Position numbers and translations under genes: made by a program. A stretch of 37,441 nt of DNA from Flavobacteriaceae bacterium. Lineage in GTDB: Bacteria; Bacteroidota; Bacteroidia; Flavobacteriales; Flavobacteriaceae. Numbering within the stretch: the first letter of the stretch is position 1; each line of letters opens with the position of its first letter. The notes beneath the pieces are model-generated. The model was given only the letters and a program-made list of their open reading frames with translations. It was not told where the DNA came from and made no database searches. The DNA lies in the NCBI GenBank assembly GCA_018608735.1, contig JABAYZ010000064.1, forward strand, positions 396 through 37,836. Reading direction: 5' to 3'. Positions 31,727 to 37,441 of this stretch are shown one piece after another.

Positions 31727-32109
31727 GTGAGATTCCGTTTGAGTGAATAAAATTACAATAATAATCCATATTGAAGGTCACTTTTTTTTGATATGTCTAT
31801 GGAAACAAAAAAATCGTTGGCAAAACAATCCATATTTAGCTGAAGTCGTTGAAAAAATGGGGTATCTATTTGGATATCAGTATTATTTTTGTTTATTTTA
31901 TGAAGGATTAAGACCCCAAGTCTAAATCTTCATAAGCGATTTAACCGAAGCTTAAGATATTATTTTACGTATTGATGTGTAGGTAAAAGGCTTACATCAA
32001 AAAAGAGTTGTACACAATGACAAATAAAACGTTGTGTGATCTCGCGACATTTAATAATAATCGCAAGCCATTGTATAGAAAACAAGGTTTGCAAAAATTT
32101 CAGAAACAA
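31727..32109. other. Divergent 383-bp spacer without a supported gene
   Basis: This AT-rich stretch lies between the start of the DUF4175 gene (minus) and the secreted protein gene (plus). It contains a TATTTTTG octamer at 31884-31891 on the plus strand that fits TAnnTTTG, but it has no well-spaced TTG partner and is 219 bp from the gene. No tRNA, hairpin or repeat was seen. Confidence 0.5.
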
Positions 32110-32754
32110 ATGAAAAAACTATTAGTACTTAGCATTGCACTTCTTTTTAGCAATTTGACGATTAGTCAGACAAACTTATTTGAGCATCCAGAATTCGATG
32201 AGATTGCTAAAAATCACAAAATTATTGCGGTCATTCCGTTCAAAACATCCATTGAACTGCGACCTAGACAAATGAAAGATATCACTCCAAAAGAGTTAGA
32301 AAAAATGGAGCGATCGGAAGGGGCGTCCATCCAGTCTGCGATGTATTCGTGGTTTTTGAAAAGAAAAAAAAGAGGTACATTGAGTGTTAATATTCAAAAC
32401 ACTGCAGCCACAAATGCCAAATTGAAAAAAGCTGGTGTTTCATATGAAAACTACGAAACATTTACGCCCGCTGAATTGGCAAAAATATTAGATGTAGATT
32501 CCATTATTATGGGAACATTTAAAACAAACAAACCGATGTCTGAAGGTGCGTCTGTTGCATTGGGTTTATTGATTGGGTTTTGGGGCACAACCAACGCTGC
32601 GACGATCAATTTAAGCGTCTATAATGCCGAAGATGGAGAGCTTCTTGTCAACTATAACAAAAAAGTAAGGGGTAGTGTTGGAACGGATAATGATGACCTA
32701 ATTAACAGAGTTATGCGCAAAGCGTCTCGGAGAATTGCTTACACCAAAAACTAG
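32110..32754 (+). CDS. Secreted protein of unknown function, CsgG-like pattern
   Basis: The frame is open from 32008, but the ATG at 32110 is preferred because it starts a clean signal peptide (MKKLLVLSIALLFSNLTISQ, cleavage near residue 20). The mature part, about 194 residues, runs KIIAVIPFKTSIELRPRQ, ASIQSAMYSWFLKRKK, TPAELAKILDVDSIIMGTFK, GASVALGLLIGFWG and AATINLSVYNAEDGELLVNY. The order of an initial strand, a helix, an ELAKxLxxDxIIxG strand and a closing VYNAEDGELL strand resembles CsgG/LpoB/GNA1162-type envelope proteins. I cannot name the family. It is a single-gene unit in an otherwise gene-poor region. Confidence 0.75.
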   Translation: MKKLLVLSIALLFSNLTISQTNLFEHPEFDEIAKNHKIIAVIPFKTSIELRPRQMKDITPKELEKMERSEGASIQSAMYSWFLKRKKRGTLSVNIQNTAATNAKLKKAGVSYENYETFTPAELAKILDVDSIIMGTFKTNKPMSEGASVALGLLIGFWGTTNAATINLSVYNAEDGELLVNYNKKVRGSVGTDNDDLINRVMRKASRRIAYTKN

Positions 32755-32806
32755 TGCAAAAACCTTTCCGTGCAAGACAATGACAAGTTGGGTTTTGTAT
32801 TTCGTT

Positions 32807-32814
32807 TATATTTG
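32807..32814 (+). promoter_or_regulatory. Bacteroidota-type promoter -7 element
   Basis: TATATTTG fits TAnnTTTG and has a GTTG at 32787-32790, 16 nt upstream, that can act as -33 box. It is placed about 73 nt before the ATG of the small methyltransferase-like gene. Confidence 0.45.
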
Positions 32815-32887
32815 CTAAATTCGGCACTGAAACAACACAACTAAACTAACACAAACCCATTATTCTAAATAGTGGCACAAGAGATAC

Positions 32888-33487
32888 ATGAAAAGCTTAA
32901 TCCGAAAACTAAAAAAAAAATTTTTTGAGAAAGAAGTATATTTAAAAGTGTACGAACCCAGAAAAAAAACCGTGCCAGAAAAAACGATTCCGGTTACTAC
33001 TGCATGGAAAGGCTTAGAGTTAATTATTGAAGACATATTAGATCAATTTGATGTTAATAGAGGCAGCTGTATAGAGTTTGGTGTAGAGTTTGGGTTTTCA
33101 TCAGTAGTGTTCTCAAACTATTTTGAAAAAGTTACTGGAATTGATACGTTTATTGGTGATGAACATACCGTACATAAAGGTGACCATTATGATAAAACAA
33201 AACAATCTTTAATTGGGTTTGAAAACATTGAATTGGTGCAATCAGACTATAAAGATTGGATAAAAAAAGACACCAATCAGTATGATTTTGCCCACGTTGA
33301 CATTGTTCACAATTACAAAGAAACATATGAGTGTGGACTTTGGGCGGTGCAACACAGCAAATGCTGTATTTTTCATGATACAGAAAGTTTTCCGGAAGTC
33401 AGACGAGCTGTATTTGATATTGCAAAAAACACTGGAAAAACCGCATATAATTATCCCTACCATTATGGTTTAGGAATTATTGCTTAA
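32888..33487 (+). CDS. Class I SAM-methyltransferase-like protein (Methyltransf_24 type)
   Basis: The 199-residue protein has a basic N-terminus (SLIRKLKKKFFEKE) and a Rossmann-like domain. CIEFGVEFGFSSVVF (61-75) is the SAM-binding loop, VTGIDTFIGD the end of strand 2, and IELVQSDYKDW and YDFAHVDIVHNYKET the motif-IV region; CCIFHDTESFPEVRRAVFD follows. The HVDIVHNY and FHDTESFPEV pattern is like the Methyltransf_24 proteins common in glycan loci. It stands alone, with a candidate promoter 73 nt upstream, and no glycan gene is next to it. The substrate cannot be inferred. Confidence 0.77.
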   Translation: MKSLIRKLKKKFFEKEVYLKVYEPRKKTVPEKTIPVTTAWKGLELIIEDILDQFDVNRGSCIEFGVEFGFSSVVFSNYFEKVTGIDTFIGDEHTVHKGDHYDKTKQSLIGFENIELVQSDYKDWIKKDTNQYDFAHVDIVHNYKETYECGLWAVQHSKCCIFHDTESFPEVRRAVFDIAKNTGKTAYNYPYHYGLGIIA

Positions 33488-33798
33488 TCCCTTTACTGAC
33501 ATCTAATAACAACTCAAAAAAATTAGACGCTGAGATGTAAAAAATAAAATCTTATGGAAAACATACGAACGCATTGTAAGTCTGAAATTTTGATGTGTTT
33601 GACTTCATTATATTAGTCAGCTAAAGAAAAGGAATAGCTTAAAAAGCTAATCTAGCTCCAAAAATTAATATGTCTATATGCGAGCAATCTGATTAGTTAT
33701 CCTTTTTTTAGAGAAAAATATGACTCCATAAAAGACTTTTAGACTAAGGACTATCTAAATACATAACGTTATAAGCTTTGTTGAATCATCAAATTTAG

Positions 33799-33885
33799 CG
33801 GTAAAAGTAAAACCCTACATTTAACGGAAAAGTCACCTGGCACACTGTAAAGGTAAAACTCGATTTGGTGGCACGAGAAATTATC
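33799..33885. mobile_element. Possible decayed end of an IS21-type insertion sequence
   Basis: Three related decamers occur at exact 26-bp spacing: CGGTAAAAGT at 33799, CGGAAAAGTC-like CGGAAAAGT at 33825 and AGGTAAAACT at 33851. A GGTGGCACGAGAAATTAT tract follows. IS21-family ends carry several spaced copies of a transposase-binding repeat, and the wording here resembles ends I associate with IS21 elements of Bacteroidota. No transposase (istA) or helper ATPase (istB) frame is present, so at best it is a remnant. This rests on pattern memory and is tentative. Confidence 0.3.
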
Positions 33886-34029
33886 AAGCGTATCCCCAAA
33901 ACAAGTCCCCATAAATTACAACTAAAAATATAACCCTCTAAAATTTGATTTTGGGCAACTACCAAAAAAGTAATACTCTCTCACCCAACTTCAACGCCTC
34001 GTCTCTTTCCTAAAAACACCGCCTAATTC

Positions 34030-34061
34030 TTTGGGGAATGTATTCTGCAGCTCTATCTTTG
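34030..34061 (+). promoter_or_regulatory. Promoter of gltX (TTTG and TAnnTTTG boxes)
   Basis: A TTTG at 34030-34033 and TATCTTTG at 34054-34061 are separated by 20 nt, a good match to the Bacteroidota -33/-7 promoter. Transcription would start near 34065-34068, giving a leader of about 13-15 nt before the gltX ATG at 34080. Confidence 0.6.
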
Positions 34062-34079
34062 TAGTATTAATACAAGACC

Positions 34080-35597
34080 ATGAACACTACTATTCGCGTA
34101 CGCTTTGCACCAAGTCCCACAGGGCCACTTCATATTGGAGGAGTGCGAACCGCACTTTTCAATTATCTATTTGCAAAAAAAAACGGCGGCACCTTTGTGC
34201 TACGTATCGAAGATACCGACCAAAAACGCTATGTGGATGGTGCCGAAGACTATGTCATAAATACACTAGACTGGTGCAACATTCCGTTTGATGAAGGCCC
34301 CGGAAAAGACGGTGGTTTTGGGCCGTACCGACAAAGTGAGCGCAAACATTTGTACAAGAAATATGTCGATTTACTGATAGAAACCAACAACGCCTATTAT
34401 GCCTTTGACACCGCAGAAGCCCTAGACGAAGAGCGTAAAAACCACGAGGCAAAAGGCAAAACTTTTATATACAATTGGCACAACAGGACTCGAGGGCGAC
34501 TGGTTAATTCCTTGGTTTTATCTAAGGACGATGTAGCTAAAAAATTTGCAAATGGCGATGACTATGTCGTGCGTTTTTTAGCGCCTCAAGATGGAACGCT
34601 TGAGCTCACCGACCTTATTAGGGGCACTATAAAAATTGATACCAATACTCTAGACGATAAAGTACTGTTTAAATCGGACGGCATGCCAACCTACCACCTT
34701 GCAAACGTAGTGGACGATTATTTAATGAAAATTACACACGTTATTCGTGGAGAAGAATGGTTACCATCCTTAGCATTGCACCAACTTTTGTACACTGCAT
34801 TTGGCTGGGAATCACCAGAATTTGCCCACCTCCCCTTGATTTTAAAACCAACAGGTAAAGGAAAATTAAGCAAACGTGATGGCGATAAGCTAGGGTTTCC
34901 TGTATTTCCATTAAACTGGGAAGACCCCTCGACTAATAGCGTTTCAAAAGGCTACAAAGAAAGTGGGTACTTTCCTGAAGCCGTAATTAATTTTTTAGCA
35001 TTCTTGGGGTGGAACCCTGGCACAGAACAAGAGCTTTTTAGCTTAAATGAGCTTATAGAAGCCTTTGACTTAAAAAACGTTAATAAAGCCGGCGCACGAT
35101 TTGATCCAGATAAAACAAAATGGTTCAACCACCAATACATGCAAAACGCAACACCAGAAACATTGGCAGTCGACTTTATAAACGCAACTCCAGAACTTGC
35201 GACTATAGATCCAAACTATGTGGAACTTGTGATCAACCTCATCAAAGAACGCGCAAGCTTTCCGTCTGAATTTTGGGGATTAAGCCATTACTTCTTTAAA
35301 GCTCCAAGTGAGTTCGCAGAGGCAGCGCTTAAAAAAGCATGGAAAGAACAGTCTAAAGACCTAATGCAACAATTGATCGCTATACTTGAAACAGCCGACG
35401 ACAGTAGTGTTGACGCCCTTCAAGCCACTGTAAAAGAGTGGATCACCCAAAACGAAATCGGCTTTGGAAAAATCATGATGCCTCTAAGAGTAGCGCTGGT
35501 CGGTGCACTGGAAGGCGTCGATGTGTTTGACATCATCTATCTTATTGGAAAATCCGAAACAATCAAACGGATTCAAACCCTGACTGACCGTCATTAA
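34080..35597 (+). CDS. gltX: Glutamyl-tRNA synthetase
   Basis: Charges tRNA-Glu in the cytoplasm. The 505-residue class I synthetase has RVRFAPSPTGPLHIGGVRTA with the HIGH-type motif at residues 18-21, FVLRIEDTDQKR, FKSDGMPTYHLANVVDDYLM, THVIRGEEWLPSLALHQLLY and KGKLSKRDGDKLGFPVFP with the KMSKS-type KLSKR. A helical anticodon-binding C-terminus ends with the LRVALVGALEGVDVFDII segment. The residues expected for activity are present. The ATG at 34080 gives the canonical N-terminus. It lies 71 nt upstream of lepA, which has its own promoter-like element. Confidence 0.97.
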   Translation: MNTTIRVRFAPSPTGPLHIGGVRTALFNYLFAKKNGGTFVLRIEDTDQKRYVDGAEDYVINTLDWCNIPFDEGPGKDGGFGPYRQSERKHLYKKYVDLLIETNNAYYAFDTAEALDEERKNHEAKGKTFIYNWHNRTRGRLVNSLVLSKDDVAKKFANGDDYVVRFLAPQDGTLELTDLIRGTIKIDTNTLDDKVLFKSDGMPTYHLANVVDDYLMKITHVIRGEEWLPSLALHQLLYTAFGWESPEFAHLPLILKPTGKGKLSKRDGDKLGFPVFPLNWEDPSTNSVSKGYKESGYFPEAVINFLAFLGWNPGTEQELFSLNELIEAFDLKNVNKAGARFDPDKTKWFNHQYMQNATPETLAVDFINATPELATIDPNYVELVINLIKERASFPSEFWGLSHYFFKAPSEFAEAALKKAWKEQSKDLMQQLIAILETADDSSVDALQATVKEWITQNEIGFGKIMMPLRVALVGALEGVDVFDIIYLIGKSETIKRIQTLTDRH

Positions 35598-35627
35598 TAA
35601 ATCTAAATGTTGTGTGAGAAATTTGAT

Positions 35628-35635
35628 TACTTTTG
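35628..35635 (+). promoter_or_regulatory. Bacteroidota-type promoter -7 element for lepA
   Basis: TACTTTTG fits TAnnTTTG and lies 33 nt before the lepA ATG. A TTG at 35610-35612, 15 nt upstream, is a possible though slightly close -33 box. lepA may thus be transcribed on its own as well as from gltX. Confidence 0.5.
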
Positions 35636-35668
35636 CCTTCGCATACAACGCATCCTGAAATAGAGTAA

Positions 35669-37441
35669 ATGAAGTATATTAGAAACTTTTGTATCATCGC
35701 CCATATTGACCACGGTAAAAGTACTTTGGCAGATCGCTTATTGGATTTTACTGGTGCCGTCACGGAACGGGAAAAACAAAGTCAATTGCTAGATAGCATG
35801 GATTTGGAACGCGAACGTGGTATTACCATCAAGTCACATGCGATCCAAATGGAGTATACACACAAGGGACAGGAATATATTTTAAACTTGATTGACACCC
35901 CTGGTCATGTCGATTTTAGTTATGAAGTCTCTCGATCAATCGCAGCCTGTGAAGGCGCTCTTTTGATTGTGGATGCGGCACAAAGTATTCAGGCACAAAC
36001 CATTTCAAATTTATACTTAGCACTGGAGAATGATTTAGAAATTATTCCCGTTTTAAATAAGGTCGATTTGCCGAGCGCTAACCCTGAAGAAGTTACAGAT
36101 GATATTGTAGAGCTCCTAGGTTGTGATGCCTCAGAAGTCATTCCTGCAAGCGCCAAAACAGGGATTGGAATAGAAGCAATTTTATCCGCAATAATAGAAA
36201 CCATTCCTCCGCCAAAGGGAGATCCTGAAGCGCCATTACAAGCCCTTGTTTTTGATTCTGTTTACAATTCATTTAGAGGGGTTGAAACCTATTTTAAAAT
36301 CAAAAACGGAAGCATTAAAAAAAACCAACAGGTTAAATTTATAGCCACTGGAAAAGTCTATGGTGCAGATGAGGTGGGAACACTCAACCTCACGCAAACT
36401 CCAAAAAAAGAAATTAAAACAGGCGATGTAGGCTACCTCATTACTGGTATAAAAGATGCCCGTGATGTCAAAGTAGGAGACACCATTACCGATGCCAACT
36501 TTCCAACAACCGAAGCAGTCGAAGGATTTGAGGATGTAAAACCTATGGTTTTTGCTGGACTCTATCCTGTAGACACCGAAGAATATGAAGAGCTTCGTGC
36601 GTCTATGGAAAAACTACAACTTAATGACGCCTCTTTAGTCTTTCAGGCAGAAAGCTCTGCGGCATTAGGATTTGGTTTTCGATGTGGGTTTTTAGGCATG
36701 TTGCACTTAGAGATTATACAAGAACGCTTAGAGCGTGAATTTAATATGACGGTGATTACGACCGTACCCAACGTGTCTTACCATGCCTTTACACGTAAAA
36801 ACCCCGATACGATTGTGACGCTAAATAACCCAACAGACTTGCCAGACCCCTCTGGATTGGATCGTGTTGAAGAACCCTATATCAAAGCCTCAATAATTAC
36901 CAAATCTGACTTTGTTGGAAATGTGATGTCGTTATGTATCGAAAAGCGTGGACAAATTACAAGTCAGAACTATTTGACACCAGAGCGGGTAGAATTAACT
37001 TTCGATATGCCCCTAGCTGAAATTGTGTTTGACTTTTATGACCGCTTGAAAACGGTATCAAAAGGATATGCCTCTTTTGATTATTCGCCGATTGGGATGC
37101 GAGTGTCCAAATTAGTTAGAGTAGATGTGTTGCTAAACGGGCAATCTGTGGACGCTCTTTCGGCCTTAATTCACATAGATAACTCGGTAAATATTGGTAA
37201 AAAAATGTGTGCTAAACTAAAGGAGCTCATACCAAGACAACAATTTGATATCCCTATTCAGGCTGCAATTGGTGCAAAAATTATTTCTAGAGAAACCGTT
37301 AAAGCAGTTCGTAAAGATGTTACGGCCAAATGTTATGGCGGTGATATTTCAAGAAAACGAAAGCTTTTAGAAAATCAGAAAAAGGGTAAAAAACGAATGC
37401 GTCAAGTAGGAAATGTCGAAATTCCTCAAGAAGCATTTATG
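35669..37441 (+). CDS. lepA: Elongation factor 4 (LepA/EF-4), 3' end cut by window
   Basis: Ribosome-associated GTPase. The 591 residues present open MKYIRNFCIIAHIDHGKST with the G1 loop at about 11-19, followed by LLDSMDLERERGITIK (switch I), NLIDTPGHVDF (G3), LNKVDLPSA (G4) and PASAKTGIG (G5). Domain II/III marks include FDSVYNSFRG and LGFGFRCGFLGMLHLEI, and the LepA-specific C-terminal domain is seen in RETVKAVRKDVTAKCYGGD and KKRMRQVGNVEIPQEAF. Only about six or seven residues and the stop codon fall beyond the window. No frameshift was noticed. Confidence 0.97.
   Translation, partial: MKYIRNFCIIAHIDHGKSTLADRLLDFTGAVTEREKQSQLLDSMDLERERGITIKSHAIQMEYTHKGQEYILNLIDTPGHVDFSYEVSRSIAACEGALLIVDAAQSIQAQTISNLYLALENDLEIIPVLNKVDLPSANPEEVTDDIVELLGCDASEVIPASAKTGIGIEAILSAIIETIPPPKGDPEAPLQALVFDSVYNSFRGVETYFKIKNGSIKKNQQVKFIATGKVYGADEVGTLNLTQTPKKEIKTGDVGYLITGIKDARDVKVGDTITDANFPTTEAVEGFEDVKPMVFAGLYPVDTEEYEELRASMEKLQLNDASLVFQAESSAALGFGFRCGFLGMLHLEIIQERLEREFNMTVITTVPNVSYHAFTRKNPDTIVTLNNPTDLPDPSGLDRVEEPYIKASIITKSDFVGNVMSLCIEKRGQITSQNYLTPERVELTFDMPLAEIVFDFYDRLKTVSKGYASFDYSPIGMRVSKLVRVDVLLNGQSVDALSALIHIDNSVNIGKKMCAKLKELIPRQQFDIPIQAAIGAKIISRETVKAVRKDVTAKCYGGDISRKRKLLENQKKGKKRMRQVGNVEIPQEAFM

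Larger units (their letters stand above)
33488..34079. other. 592-bp non-coding stretch before gltX
   Basis: No gene was supported. It contains a small perfect hairpin (TAGCTT, three A, AAGCTA at 33635-33649) without a T-run, a longer-range inverted repeat ACATCT/AGATGT close to the end of the previous gene, a set of 26-bp-spaced repeats that may come from an insertion sequence (listed separately), and the gltX promoter. The abundance of stops in all frames fits decayed DNA. Confidence 0.6.

Noticed and set aside
31743..31925. Open frame of 60 codons on the plus strand upstream of the secreted protein
   Set aside because: Composition is rich in Ile, Phe, Trp and Tyr without a plausible signal peptide or domain, and no promoter or ribosome-binding context was seen.
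32008..32109. N-terminal extension of 34 codons on the secreted protein
   Set aside because: The extension puts a charged, non-hydrophobic stretch before a perfect signal peptide; the inner ATG at 32110 is the sensible start.
33799..33860. CRISPR-like array
   Set aside because: The three repeats are only about ten bases long and imperfect, with 16-bp intervals, and there are no cas genes; an IS end fits better.
31727..34079. tRNA genes or small RNA in the longer spacers
   Set aside because: No cloverleaf-like arms, T-loop GTTCRA box or CCA-type end was seen when reading both strands by eye; a covariance search was not possible.

Overview
The window reads as chromosomal DNA from a member of the Bacteroidota, most likely the family Flavobacteriaceae. 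The DNA is AT-rich, and several genes are preceded by the Bacteroidota promoter element TAnnTTTG. Lineage-typical genes are present (DUF4837 lipoprotein, DUF4175 protein, DUF6909 protein, a bacterial GH3 protein), and YbeY has HxxxH...D where proteobacterial YbeY has HxxxH...H. No rRNA, tRNA, CRISPR array, prophage or intact insertion sequence was seen. Family names were assigned from motifs and remembered family features; no database search was possible.

Region 1 (1-9816, all minus strand) is a tightly packed operon for a nonulosonic acid of the pseudaminic acid type. In transcription order it encodes PseB, PseC, a GNAT acetyltransferase in the PseH position, an aldo/keto reductase, an SpsF-type cytidylyltransferase, a class III (GSA-like) aminotransferase, PseG, a short-chain dehydrogenase, a metallophosphoesterase, an ATP-grasp enzyme and PseI (cut by the window edge). 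Five enzymes beyond the textbook six-step route sit between core pse genes, so the product is probably a modified sugar. This is the best candidate for undescribed biochemistry. A 431-bp gap (9817-10247) holding a possible gene remnant separates it from the next block.

Region 2 (10248-19023, minus strand) carries GDP-L-fucose synthesis (gmd, fcl), the last two steps of dTDP-L-rhamnose synthesis (rfbC, rfbD; rfbA and rfbB are not in the window), and a Wzz-type chain-length protein. These continue upstream into housekeeping-like genes: a DUF6909 protein with a nucleoside-phosphorylase-like C-terminus, a GH3 amidosynthetase-like protein and an M23 peptidase. No Wzx flippase, Wzy polymerase or glycosyltransferase is present, so those must lie elsewhere, probably to the left of position 1.

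Region 3 (19141-31726) is core genome: tatA on the plus strand; DUF4837, lytic transglycosylase and pgk on the minus strand; holB on the plus strand; then OmpH-like, methyltransferase, mnmG, ybeY and a giant DUF4175 protein on the minus strand. Two parS-like palindromes (GTTCCACGTGGAAC) bracket mnmG, suggesting that this segment lies near the chromosome origin and is bound by ParB.

Region 4 (32110-37441, plus strand) has a secreted CsgG-like protein of unknown role, a small SAM-methyltransferase-like protein, a 592-bp non-coding stretch with what may be the worn end of an IS21-type element, then gltX and lepA (the last few codons fall outside the window).
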